Assembly: GCA_030644725.1 (NCBI GenBank)
Contig: CP130629.1
Location: 2,798,501-2,862,500, forward strand
Reading direction: 5' to 3'
Length of the DNA: 64,000 nucleotides
Source: Candidatus Electrothrix communis
Lineage (GTDB): Bacteria > Desulfobacterota > Desulfobulbia > Desulfobulbales > Desulfobulbaceae
Below are positions 43,164 to 51,742 of the stretch, piece after piece. The notes under the pieces were generated by a model. It was not told the origin of the DNA, ran no database searches, and saw only the letters and a program-made list of their open reading frames with translations. The stretch's first letter is position 1; each line of letters begins with the position of its first letter. The position numbers were made by a program, and so were the translations under genes.

Positions 43164-43676
43164 CTACAACCGATCCATATGATTGGCATGACAAATCGCC
43201 ACTGCCAAGGCATCGGAGGCATCGCTACTCGGTGCGCCGCTCAAACCGAGCAGGGTGCGCACCATGTGCTGCACCTGCCCTTTTTCCGCCTGTCCGTATC
43301 CGGCTACGGCCTGCTTGACCACCCGGGGTGTGTAATCATGCACCGACAGCCCCTGTTTCATAGCCGCCGTCACGGCCGCGCCTCTGGCCTGACCGAGCTT
43401 AAGGGCGGAGCGAACATTATGAGCCACAAACAGATCTTCCACCCCCGCAACCACTGGCTTATGTTGCTCCATCACTTCGGAGAGTCCGTCAAAGATGATC
43501 AACAAACGACGAGAAAAATCCTTTTCCGTGCCTGTGCGAATAGTGCCGCAGGTGACAAACCCGAGTCCCGCCCCCTGCTTGTCAATAATTCCGTAGCCGG
43601 TGATCCGGGAACCGGGATCAATGCCGATGATCCGTACCGGCTCGGCTTGCCGATAATGAGGCCGGAATCCGCCTAT
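43164..43676 (-). CDS. ruvC: Holliday junction resolvase RuvC (no standard start codon visible)
   Basis: The coding frame carries all four RuvC acidic residues: I-G-I-D-P-G-S near the start, G-V-E-D-L-F-V, and S-S-D-A-S-D-A-L-A near the end. RuvC cuts Holliday junctions in the RuvABC complex. The frame has no ATG, GTG or TTG between an upstream TGA and the first conserved strand (V-R-I-I-G-I-D). The called start is an ATA that overlaps the stop of the YebC gene; true initiation could be there or at an ATC/ATT nearby, or a base error may have erased the start. It sits in a YebC-RuvC order common in bacteria. Confidence 0.82.
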   Translation of the reverse strand: MGGFRPHYRQAEPVRIIGIDPGSRITGYGIIDKQGAGLGFVTCGTIRTGTEKDFSRRLLIIFDGLSEVMEQHKPVVAGVEDLFVAHNVRSALKLGQARGAAVTAAMKQGLSVHDYTPRVVKQAVAGYGQAEKGQVQHMVRTLLGLSGAPSSDASDALAVAICHANHMDRL

Positions 43677-44422
43677 GACAGGGCCTCTATGATCTCTTCG
43701 GGAATATCAAAGTTGGCATGCACCTTTTGGACATCATCATGGTCTTCCAAATTATCCAGTAATTTGAGCAGGTTTTTAGCTGGTTTTTCTTCAGTCACAT
43801 CAACGGTATTTTTCGGGATCATGGAAATGGAAGCGGACGTCATCTTGACCTCGGCCTTTTCCAGAGCATCGACCACGTCATTGAAGTCTTCCGGGGCAGT
43901 GAGAACCTGAAAGCTACTCTCCTCTTCCACCACATCCTCGGCACCAGCTTCAATGGCCATATCCATCAGCTCGTCTTCGTCCACGCCTTCCCCATCAACC
44001 TCGATCACACCGCGCTTATCAAACATCCAGGCCACGCAGCCGGATTCACCGAGGTTGCCGTTGCTCTTAGCAAAATAATGACGGATATCCGCAACCGTAC
44101 GGTTCTTATTATCGGTCATGGTCTCCACCAGCACAGCCACACCGCCGGGACCGTAGCCCTCGTAGAGAATTTCTTCGTAGACCGCACCGTCAAGATCGCC
44201 GGTTCCCTTTTTGATCGCCCGTGCAATATTATCCTTGGGCATGTTCTCTGACTTGGCTGTGGTGATAGCACTGCGCAGCCTGGGATTGCCGTCCGGATCG
44301 CCACCGCCCATCCTGGCGGCTATGGTGATCTCCTTGATCAGCTTGGTGAAAATCTTTCCTCGTTTTGCATCGTTAGCACCTTTTTTCCTCTTAATGGTGC
44401 TCCATTTTGAATGTCCTGACAC
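43673..44422 (-). CDS. YebC/PmpR (TACO1) family protein
   Basis: A 249-residue protein with the family N-terminus [22 protein letters not shown] and the [10 protein letters not shown] block. The start is a GTG with GGGAG upstream. Members have been described both as transcription regulators and, more recently, as translation factors helping proline-rich stretches. It precedes ruvC with an overlapping end, the usual order. Confidence 0.95.
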   Translation of the reverse strand: MSGHSKWSTIKRKKGANDAKRGKIFTKLIKEITIAARMGGGDPDGNPRLRSAITTAKSENMPKDNIARAIKKGTGDLDGAVYEEILYEGYGPGGVAVLVETMTDNKNRTVADIRHYFAKSNGNLGESGCVAWMFDKRGVIEVDGEGVDEDELMDMAIEAGAEDVVEEESSFQVLTAPEDFNDVVDALEKAEVKMTSASISMIPKNTVDVTEEKPAKNLLKLLDNLEDHDDVQKVHANFDIPEEIIEALS

Positions 44423-44526
44423 GGTTGCTTCTCCCTCGTTGTTATGTGTAAACTAAGTTCTACTTTGCAAAATATATGTTGATGACACAACATTGAATCA
44501 ATACTTTTTTACTGAGACCGCCTTTC

Positions 44527-45381
44527 TCAAACAATGAACTTTTTCTTGCCAAAAGGCAGCATAGGCTGTGGATTGTACGGTGGCCAGAACACACCTATAA
44601 CTACAAAGGGATTTTTTGCCCATCCGTGATATTGTTTTGTTGTGCCAAGAAAGAGATGAATATCCAGCTTGCTGAATCGGTCAAAGTATTTTTCTTTCAC
44701 CTTGGCGATGGCTTCCTGCTCATCTCCTCCAGCGTGTTTCAGGCAATTCCAATACAATGCGCCGATTTCCCAGTCTTCGATCATCAACCGAGATTTTTTT
44801 CCTTCCTGATCACTGAATTTATAGAAAAACTTATAGGGCAGCTTTCTGACGACAGAAAACTCTTTCTTCAATTCATCCTGCGTCTTAAACAGAGACAGCT
44901 GCCGCCCTTTCGCCTGAAGGAGGGCGAGCTTATCTTTCGGCCAGTCCCTCTCAGTCTCTTCAATATCAAAGCCAAGCATTTTTTGCGGCTTAAAAACAGC
45001 AAGCGAAAGTTCGTTGGCATGGGCCAGCTCAATCAGCTCAGACAGACTTCTGAAAATTCTGTTTCGCTGGAAAATGATATCCTTACGCTTCTGCCAATAT
45101 TTTTCAGTCCCTACAGGTTTGCCGATCACCCTGATTGTTTCGCGATTGACCACTCGGTAAGTTTCAGGCCGCACATCTTCAGTGTTTTTCTCCAATTCAA
45201 ATTCTATCCATTGGTACTTCTTGTACCATTGCGTATAGTCAAGTTTCCGAAACGGTAACGGATAGATTCGTACCCAGCTTCCGTCATCCAAAATTCCTGC
45301 TGTGCAGACAAGTTCATCGTATTTTGCAGATAATGTCGGGTACGTTTTGACCGTGATAAAGACCTGCCTCTTTGCACTCAT
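44527..45381 (-). CDS. Unknown protein coupled to DUF488 gene
   Basis: A 284-residue protein from the ATG at 45381, which overlaps the upstream DUF488 stop as ATGA. I do not recognise the family with confidence. The N-terminal half is beta-rich with V-K-T-Y-P-T-L and G-S-W-V-R-I-Y-P-L-P-F-R, then R-P-E-T-Y-R-V. The C-terminal part has D-W-E-I-G-A-L-Y-W-N-C and F-L-G-T-T-K-Q-Y-H. A W-V-R-I-Y-P strand could belong to an OB-like barrel, but this is a guess. It is the third gene of a compact three-gene unit. Confidence 0.7.
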   Translation of the reverse strand: MSAKRQVFITVKTYPTLSAKYDELVCTAGILDDGSWVRIYPLPFRKLDYTQWYKKYQWIEFELEKNTEDVRPETYRVVNRETIRVIGKPVGTEKYWQKRKDIIFQRNRIFRSLSELIELAHANELSLAVFKPQKMLGFDIEETERDWPKDKLALLQAKGRQLSLFKTQDELKKEFSVVRKLPYKFFYKFSDQEGKKSRLMIEDWEIGALYWNCLKHAGGDEQEAIAKVKEKYFDRFSKLDIHLFLGTTKQYHGWAKNPFVVIGVFWPPYNPQPMLPFGKKKFIV

Positions 45382-46232
45382 AAATGAACGACCTTCAACC
45401 CATTCTCTTTTTGAAGATAGTCGCTGATACAGTGACGATGGCAAAACGAAGACTTACGTTCAAAGCAGGTCAAGGCAAGTCTCCCATACTGATCCATAAG
45501 ATCAATGAGTTTAGAGAGGTGCTTCTTTTTCCCCGACATATCTTTCCTGTAGTCGGCAAAAAGATGTTGATAATCAGCGGCTGTATGCAGATGTTTTCTT
45601 TTGCCGGACGTAATGCCCAACTCCGGAATATGCAAATATTCGATCCCTACTGTCGGAAGCAACTCTGACAAGCGTCCTTTTGAGAAGCCGAACTTCCTGC
45701 TGATCGGATTCATTCGGACGTCACAAAGTAAACGGACACCCTGGTGCATGAGCCGGTTGATATATTGCTCAAACGATATCCCCTCGTAGCCTATTGTAAA
45801 AAGGACAGCTCCCTCCACAGCAGGTTGCTCCTCTTGCTGTTTAACAGAGCTTGAGAACATAAGCTGCTGCTCCGGACATTTTTTTTTACCTTTTGCAAAA
45901 AAGAGTAACTTCAGAGCCTCGGCCTGTTTCAAGCCTTTTTCATAGGGAAGATTACGCAACACCCTTATATGATTATTTTCAACCTCAAGCCAGCCCGACT
46001 CATGTAGAACCTCAAGATCATTAACAGCCTGAAAGGAGTGAAAACCCCGACCAGATGAAATGAAATCATAGTAAGAAATTTCTGTCTCGCGCTGAGACAG
46101 AAAAAGAACTTCTTGAAACTCCGCCCCTGTTAGATCATTTCCCAAATTTTGCAACAGCGTCATGATGTAACGCTGCCTGTAATACTTTGGATAACGAACT
46201 GGAACAGTTTCTCTTTTCATAACACTCTTCAT
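45378..46232 (-). CDS. DUF488 family protein with N-terminal winged-helix-like region
   Basis: A 284-residue protein. The C-terminal DUF488 domain (from about 142) shows T-I-G-Y-E-G, L-L-C-D-V-R-x-x-P-I-S-R-K-x-G-F-S-K, L-G-I-T-S-G-K-R and C-F-E-R-K-S-S-F-C-H-R-H. These conserved Arg, Cys and His residues are family marks; its biochemical role is unknown. The N-terminal 110 residues look like a winged helix (Y-R-Q-R-Y-I-M-T-L-L-Q-N-L). Start could be at 46232 or four codons later. It follows the nuclease-like gene without a gap. Confidence 0.85.
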   Translation of the reverse strand: MKSVMKRETVPVRYPKYYRQRYIMTLLQNLGNDLTGAEFQEVLFLSQRETEISYYDFISSGRGFHSFQAVNDLEVLHESGWLEVENNHIRVLRNLPYEKGLKQAEALKLLFFAKGKKKCPEQQLMFSSSVKQQEEQPAVEGAVLFTIGYEGISFEQYINRLMHQGVRLLCDVRMNPISRKFGFSKGRLSELLPTVGIEYLHIPELGITSGKRKHLHTAADYQHLFADYRKDMSGKKKHLSKLIDLMDQYGRLALTCFERKSSFCHRHCISDYLQKENGLKVVHL

Positions 46233-46838
46233 TCAAACCACCTGTCTAACCATAGCCGCCAAAATCCCCATAATCTTCCCAGCCTGCTCAATGTGATATT
46301 CCTTCCTGTCGATACCGGCCTCATCACCCGTCAATTTCAAAAATTTCCAAACACTGCCTGTTGTCACGACCCCGTAGATATGCTCAACAGTATTCCCTTC
46401 CTGCTCATTAAAAATTCTTGCTGCCACCATCTCGGCCAGACATTGCCCTATCCCGGCATTAATATTTTCATTCTTCGCCTCAACAACGGCAATGACCGGG
46501 GAGGTCAGAAAAAATTGTTCCGCAGACAGACTGATGATAAAATCACAGAATCCGTTCAGTTTTTTCTCTTTGTCCACATCAAAATCAATCCCGGAAAACA
46601 GACTGACCTGACCGTTCAAAGAAGCCCGCAACTCCAGCAGCAGATAGGCAATGATGAATTCAGAACGGGCCTTTTCCGTATTCACAGCCAAGGCCAACGG
46701 GACATATTCGTCCAGTTTTTTCAGCACGCTGTCATCCAAGCGGACAGCCTCAACGCCTTCAAACAGGGCCTTGTCTTCAATAATCGTCAGCCCGAATTCC
46801 TTTTTGACCTGTTTTATCGTAAACTCACTGTACGGCAT
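46233..46838 (-). CDS. PD-(D/E)XK nuclease-like protein (conserved, uncharacterised)
   Basis: A 201-residue protein. The restriction-like core is visible: E60 in A-R-S-E-F-I-I-A, D99 in N-G-F-C-D-F-I-I-S, V-V-E120-A-K122-N-E, and Q132 in the next helix. This E-D-ExK-Q set fits the PD-(D/E)XK fold. Similar proteins with L-A-L-A-V-N-T-E-K-A-R-S-E and L-F-S-G-I-D-F-x-V-D are common in cyanobacteria as far as I recall. No target is known. It directly precedes the DUF488 gene (TGA then ATG), so the two are likely co-translated. Confidence 0.78.
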   Translation of the reverse strand: MPYSEFTIKQVKKEFGLTIIEDKALFEGVEAVRLDDSVLKKLDEYVPLALAVNTEKARSEFIIAYLLLELRASLNGQVSLFSGIDFDVDKEKKLNGFCDFIISLSAEQFFLTSPVIAVVEAKNENINAGIGQCLAEMVAARIFNEQEGNTVEHIYGVVTTGSVWKFLKLTGDEAGIDRKEYHIEQAGKIMGILAAMVRQVV

Positions 46839-46867
46839 ACGTCCCTCTCGAACATTGTGCAGTCTTC

Positions 46868-47464
46868 CTACCGCTTAAACCCACGCCCCAGCAAAAAAAC
46901 CTCCCGACTCTCAGTACGGGAACTCTGCGGTTTCACTACCTTGATCGTAGCAAAACGCTGTTTGCATTCCTGCTGAAATTCAGGAAAATCTCCCCCTTGA
47001 AAGACCTTGCAGTAAAAGCTGCCGTTTTCGTGGAGCATCAAATCGGCAATCTCCAAGGCCCGACGGCAGAGGCGCAGGGAGTGCTGATGATCGGAAAACT
47101 GATTCCCTGTGGTTCGCGGTGCCATGTCACTGATCAAGGCGTGAAAACCCGGCCAAAGTTTACGCAGCTCAGTGATCAATTCATCGGAGTAGACATCATA
47201 ACAGAGCCAATGAATTTCAGCATGGTCTTTTGGGGTGGGAATATCAGTATACTGGAGATCTACCCCGACCACCGCGCCTTTTTCTCCGACCACCTTGGCA
47301 GCGTACAGACTCCAGCTGCCCGGATGGCACCCCAGATCCAGGACACGCTGTTTTGTCTTGAGAAATTTATGCTTTTTCTGAGCCTCTTCCAGTTTAAACA
47401 CCGAACGGGCCGGATAATTTTCCTTTTTCGCCTTATGAAAATAAAAATCCTGTTCTTTACGCAT
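46868..47464 (-). CDS. rlmE: RlmE/FtsJ-type 23S rRNA 2'-O-methyltransferase
   Basis: A 198-residue SAM methyltransferase. Catalytic Lys is in R-S-V-F-K-L-E; the SAM loop is L-D-L-G-C-H-P-G-S-W; the Asp is in L-I-S-D-M-A-P; the second Lys is in Y-C-K-V-F-Q-G-G-D; the Glu is in R-T-E-S-R-E-V. This K-D-K-E set defines RlmE, which methylates U2552 of 23S rRNA. The SAM loop has Cys-His where E. coli has Ala-Ala. It lies 6 bp after the CCA transferase gene. Confidence 0.88.
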   Translation of the reverse strand: MRKEQDFYFHKAKKENYPARSVFKLEEAQKKHKFLKTKQRVLDLGCHPGSWSLYAAKVVGEKGAVVGVDLQYTDIPTPKDHAEIHWLCYDVYSDELITELRKLWPGFHALISDMAPRTTGNQFSDHQHSLRLCRRALEIADLMLHENGSFYCKVFQGGDFPEFQQECKQRFATIKVVKPQSSRTESREVFLLGRGFKR

Positions 47465-47470
47465 AATGAT

Positions 47471-48991
47471 TCAAGATGAATGTTCAGGTTTTTCGTTCTT
47501 TTTTTCCGCTGCCGAGGCCGCCAAAGCTAGGGCCTCGGCACGGGTGCTGATCCGATGTTCCATATGGGCTTCTTCTACCTGCTCCAGAATTTCACGAAAC
47601 AGAGGGCCGGGGGTGAGGCGGAGTTCTTCGATCAAATCTCTGCCCGTAATCAGGGGCGGAGCCGTCCGCACCGGAGTCACATGCTTTTCCTCCACCTGAA
47701 GCAATCGGTCAAAGAGCCCGGCGACCTCCTGCTCGATATCATCAGGGCTGGCCTCCCCTTTGCCAGCCAAGGCATCGGACATGGCGACCAGAAACAAACC
47801 CGGCAGATGTTCTCCGATTTTTCGGACCAAACGAAGGCATGCCTTCAGGGTTAATGTACCCTGCCGTTGATTATTGGCAAGGAAAAATGGGCGCATATGT
47901 CCGCCAATTAACCGAGCGACCAGCGCAGTATCTTCTTTGGCCCAACGGAGCCGCCGGGCGATCTCAGTGAGGATGTCCGCACCGCGCAGGTCGTGATTAT
48001 AAAAGGTGATCCGTCCGCCCTTCTTCTCGTTAATCCCGTAGGTAAAGGGCTTACCCACATCATGAAGCAGGGCGGCCCATTTCACCTGTACCCTTCGATG
48101 CTTGGCCTGTAGATACTTTGCCATCACCGAGGATGATTCAGGAAAATAATAATCAAGCCCGGCAAGAATCTGCTCCATTTGGTTCAGGGCCTCCAGGCAA
48201 TGCTCAAACACATCCAGATGATGACTGGCAGGCTGATCCATACCCTGCCCTGCCTGCAACTCCGGCAGGATTTGCCAGAGCAGCCCGCAGGCACCCATTT
48301 CGCTGAAAGCTCGATGCGCACTGGGCGAGGCCATAATCAAATCCAGCTCATAGGCTACCCGCTCTTTGGCTACCCGGTCGATACTGTCGCGTTGCTGACG
48401 AACCTGCTCCAAGGTATCCGGCGCAACCGTAAACCCAAGGACCGCAGCAAAACGAATGACCCGCAGCATCCGTAGCGGGTCATCGGCAAAACTCTTTTTT
48501 GTCACAACCCGCACCCGCTGCTGTTGCAAATCAGCAAGGCCACCAGTAGGATCAATGACCGGCAGCCTGTCCTGCTCCTGACAACGACCGGCGAGCAGAT
48601 CATGCACAGGTACGGCCAAGGCATTGACCGTGATATCCCGTTTGTGTAAATCTTCCTCAATGGAACGTGCTCCGGCGCGAAACGAAGAAAAATCCACATC
48701 CAGCCCCTGCCGAAGCACCACCCGAGCTGCATCTTCCTCTCGGCCCAGCTCCACATAGGTGCCACCAGTGAGTTCCCGCAGTCGCTCCGCCCATTGCTCG
48801 GCATCGCGTGATACGGTTAAATCGAGGTCTCCCGAAGACCTTCCTAAAACGAGATCCCGCACTGAGCCACCGACCAAATAAACTTCGCCGCCAAGTTCAC
48901 GTCGCACAAGAGCCAGCTTTTCCGACAGATCATGGGGAAACAAGGCTGCTATCGTTGCAATAGAAAGGAAATGTTGCTTCGTTTGTTTCAT
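47471..48991 (-). CDS. CCA tRNA nucleotidyltransferase / poly(A) polymerase family with HD domain
   Basis: A 506-residue protein. The N-terminal nucleotidyltransferase has L-V-G-G-S-V-R-D-L-V-L-G and D-L-D-L-T-V with the metal-binding D-x-D. The RNA-binding block D-P-L-R-M-L-R-V-I-R-F-A-A follows, then an HD domain with L-L-H-D-V-G-K-P near residue 313 and H-D-L-R-G-A-D. It is most likely the CCA-adding or A-adding enzyme that finishes tRNA 3' ends. Longer than E. coli Cca because of the C-terminal extension. Confidence 0.9.
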   Translation of the reverse strand: MKQTKQHFLSIATIAALFPHDLSEKLALVRRELGGEVYLVGGSVRDLVLGRSSGDLDLTVSRDAEQWAERLRELTGGTYVELGREEDAARVVLRQGLDVDFSSFRAGARSIEEDLHKRDITVNALAVPVHDLLAGRCQEQDRLPVIDPTGGLADLQQQRVRVVTKKSFADDPLRMLRVIRFAAVLGFTVAPDTLEQVRQQRDSIDRVAKERVAYELDLIMASPSAHRAFSEMGACGLLWQILPELQAGQGMDQPASHHLDVFEHCLEALNQMEQILAGLDYYFPESSSVMAKYLQAKHRRVQVKWAALLHDVGKPFTYGINEKKGGRITFYNHDLRGADILTEIARRLRWAKEDTALVARLIGGHMRPFFLANNQRQGTLTLKACLRLVRKIGEHLPGLFLVAMSDALAGKGEASPDDIEQEVAGLFDRLLQVEEKHVTPVRTAPPLITGRDLIEELRLTPGPLFREILEQVEEAHMEHRISTRAEALALAASAAEKKNEKPEHSS

Positions 48992-49086
48992 AGTAGGCCA
49001 CTATACCAGAAGAACGAATTCCGAACAAGCTACCGGAAACAGACAGCCCTGCAAGAGGATGGACGCCCGAGACCGATTACCGCCCC

Positions 49087-50418
49087 TCACTCCAACCCAA
49101 AACGCATCCCGTGCTTCTTATGCACCTCCTTCCTGAACAGAGTGGTGTACTGCCAATAGGCTGCGGCCCGGCGCAGGGAACGCAGATTCGTCTTGATGTC
49201 CGAAAAACGATAGATCAAGGAGGGAATGCTGCTAAAGCGGGATCTTGCCTCATGGCAAGCCTGGGTAAGGGCCTCCGGGGACATCCTTGCCGGGGTAAAA
49301 GCGGCATGGTTGAAGCGATATTCCGGGTGCAGCCACCAGTTCCCGTCATAGAGCAGCCGTCCCTGCCGTTTCAGCCGCGCATACATGGGCGTGCCGGGAT
49401 AAGGCATCAGGATGTTAAAGGCGGCAAAGGTGAATTTATTCTTGATGGCAAAGTCCATAGTGGCACGGATGGAGTCAACAGTATCATGGTCATAGCCCAG
49501 AGTGAAGGCGGCCCAGGTCTGCATGCCGTGTTCACGCAGGAGTTTAATCTCCTGCTCATAGCCGGAAAATCCGGAAAGGTTGGGTGACTTGTTCGCATCC
49601 CCCAGGCTTGCCGAGGTGATGGACTCAAAGCCGATCACATTACCCATACAGCCGCTGTCCGCCATCAGGCGCATGAGTTCTGGATCCCGGACAGCATCCA
49701 GACTGGCCTGACTGATCCAGGAGATCCGCAGGGGGATCAACTCCCGGCATAACTCCTTGAGCATCTTTTTATCCGAGGCGATATTGTCATCAACAAAGAA
49801 GATAAACTTCCGCTCCTGTTCGCTAATTTCCCGGATAACCTCGTCAATGCGGCGGATATAATGCTGTCGCTTAAAGTAGCAGCTGACCGCACAGAAATCG
49901 CAGGCAAAGCGACAGCCCCGAGAAAACTGCATCAGGGTGAGGGGCAGATAATCCTTATTCTGGAGGATATCGCGGCGAGGCAGGGTGCGGCCCAGCTGGG
50001 CAACGCCGGGTGGTGCCCGATAAACTGCCTGCAGCCTCCCCTGCCGAGCATGGTCAATAATCTGCCCCCAGATGGTTTCCGCATCTCCGACCAGGACACT
50101 GTCCCCGTACAATGCGGCCTCTTCCGGCAACAAAGTAGGATGCATGCCACCGAGGATTACCGGGATCCCGCGTTTGCGGTACTCTGTCGCGATTTCATAG
50201 GACCGGCGGGCGGTAAAGGTCTCCACTGTGATGGCGACCAGATCGGTGACCTCATCAAAGGGAATCTCCTCCATCCGCTCATCATAGAGCACGACCTCCA
50301 CATCCGGCGGGGTCAGCCCGGCCAGCACAGCCAGCATCAGCGGCTCCATCCGCCCTTCGTCCACGTACAGGCTGTGTTCACGCCGCCCGATATTCGGTTT
50401 AATCAAGGTGAGCTTCAC
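49087..50418 (-). CDS. B12-binding-domain-like radical SAM protein, paralogue 3
   Basis: A 443-residue protein with a GTG start 1 bp after the stop of paralogue 2. An N-terminal Rossmann-like domain (1-140) resembles the cobalamin-binding domains of this class but lacks an obvious D-x-H-x-x-G loop. The radical SAM motif is C169-R-F-A-C173-D-F-C176, followed by a TIM barrel with F-V-D-D-N-I-A-S-D and G-Y-D-H-D-T. It shares the E-T-F-T-A-R-R-S/A-Y and G-G-M/F-H-P-T blocks with the two paralogues. Substrate unknown. It ends the operon. Confidence 0.85.
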   Translation of the reverse strand: MKLTLIKPNIGRREHSLYVDEGRMEPLMLAVLAGLTPPDVEVVLYDERMEEIPFDEVTDLVAITVETFTARRSYEIATEYRKRGIPVILGGMHPTLLPEEAALYGDSVLVGDAETIWGQIIDHARQGRLQAVYRAPPGVAQLGRTLPRRDILQNKDYLPLTLMQFSRGCRFACDFCAVSCYFKRQHYIRRIDEVIREISEQERKFIFFVDDNIASDKKMLKELCRELIPLRISWISQASLDAVRDPELMRLMADSGCMGNVIGFESITSASLGDANKSPNLSGFSGYEQEIKLLREHGMQTWAAFTLGYDHDTVDSIRATMDFAIKNKFTFAAFNILMPYPGTPMYARLKRQGRLLYDGNWWLHPEYRFNHAAFTPARMSPEALTQACHEARSRFSSIPSLIYRFSDIKTNLRSLRRAAAYWQYTTLFRKEVHKKHGMRFGLE

Positions 50419-50419
50419 A

Positions 50420-51742
50420 TCAATTTCCTAATTTTTTATACTGCTTGCGGAAAATCTCCCGCCGGGAAACGATATTGACCAAACCGACCATGCCTGAGCG
50501 AAACCAGGAGAAACCAGCATCGGGGAGCACCACCCGCCGAGCGATATTAGGCCAGGAATAAAAGGTCTTGCGGGCCTGAAAACATTGCTCGGCAAACTCT
50601 GCGGGGTCCATCTGTTTCGGAATAAAGATGGGATCGCCGTAACGGTAGTCAGGATCCAGCCACCATCGCGGGGAGAGCAGCCGTTGTTCCCGCTCCAGCC
50701 ACTCATACAGGGGCGTACCGGGTGTCGGTGTAAGTGGGTTGAAGTTGGCGACCTCCAAGCCTGCCTCCAGAGCGAACTCCACGGTCTTGCGAATGGTTTC
50801 CAGGGTGTCGTCGTCATAACCAAAAACAAAGGTGCCGTAGACCGCCATGCCCCGTTGATGAAATTTATGCACAACGCCCGCATATCCGCTTGAACCATCG
50901 ACCGCCTGATTCCACGACTTGCCCATTTGGCGCAGATTAGCAGGGGAAAGGGATTCAAAACCGATCAGGACCGACATGCAGCCTGCCTCGGCCATCCGGT
51001 CCAGCAGCCTCTCATCACGGGCCGCATCAATGCTGATTTGGCAGGCCCATTTCAATTGCAATGGGCGAACAGCGACGAGCAATGCCTCCAAGGTCTCCCC
51101 GGAGGCGAAGAGATTGTCATCAACAAAGAAAAAGAGCTTCTTGGAACGTAATTTCCGCAGTTCATCAAGAACATTATCGACGGAGCGAACCCGACGATTA
51201 TCTTGATAAAAAGCATGGATAGAACAAAAATCACAGGAAAAACGACAACCCCGCCCGTACTGAATCACCTCCACCGGCGGGTATTTCTTGCCCTGAAAGA
51301 TGCTCCGATCCAGAACAAAATCATCCAGGGAACGGGCATTGCCACCGCTGTAGCGCCTCTTCAGCCGTCCTTCCTGAAAATCCGCCAGCAACTCTTCCCA
51401 GCTCCCCTCCGCATCGCCTGTCACCACGGCATCGGCATGGTTCAGGGCCTCGTCAGGCAAAAAAGTGGGATGAAACCCGCCCATGACCACCGGAACGCCC
51501 TGGGCCCGGTATCGGTCGGCAAGGGCATAGGCCCGACGGGCCGTAAAGGTCTCCACGGTCATGGCAACGAGGTCAGGCTGATCGTCTTTTGGAATTTCTT
51601 CAATCCGATCATCGTACAAGCTGATCTCCACCTCCGAAGGGGTCCGGGCCGCCAGGATGGCCAGGGACAGGGGTGGCAAGCCGTCACCGGCTCGGAAATC
51701 ACCCATATTCGGGCGCAGCAGAGTCAGGCGTTCAAGCCTCAT
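50420..51742 (-). CDS. B12-binding-domain-like radical SAM protein, paralogue 2
   Basis: A 440-residue paralogue. The cluster motif is C166-R-F-S-C170-D-F-C173, and the barrel has F-F-V-D-D-N-L-F-A-S and F-G-Y-D-D-D-T. Its ATG overlaps the GNAT gene's stop (ATGA). The N-terminal domain keeps the L-Y-D-D-R-I-E-E-I-P block. It probably acts on a substrate related to that of the other two, perhaps in series, but none can be named. Confidence 0.85.
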   Translation of the reverse strand: MRLERLTLLRPNMGDFRAGDGLPPLSLAILAARTPSEVEISLYDDRIEEIPKDDQPDLVAMTVETFTARRAYALADRYRAQGVPVVMGGFHPTFLPDEALNHADAVVTGDAEGSWEELLADFQEGRLKRRYSGGNARSLDDFVLDRSIFQGKKYPPVEVIQYGRGCRFSCDFCSIHAFYQDNRRVRSVDNVLDELRKLRSKKLFFFVDDNLFASGETLEALLVAVRPLQLKWACQISIDAARDERLLDRMAEAGCMSVLIGFESLSPANLRQMGKSWNQAVDGSSGYAGVVHKFHQRGMAVYGTFVFGYDDDTLETIRKTVEFALEAGLEVANFNPLTPTPGTPLYEWLEREQRLLSPRWWLDPDYRYGDPIFIPKQMDPAEFAEQCFQARKTFYSWPNIARRVVLPDAGFSWFRSGMVGLVNIVSRREIFRKQYKKLGN

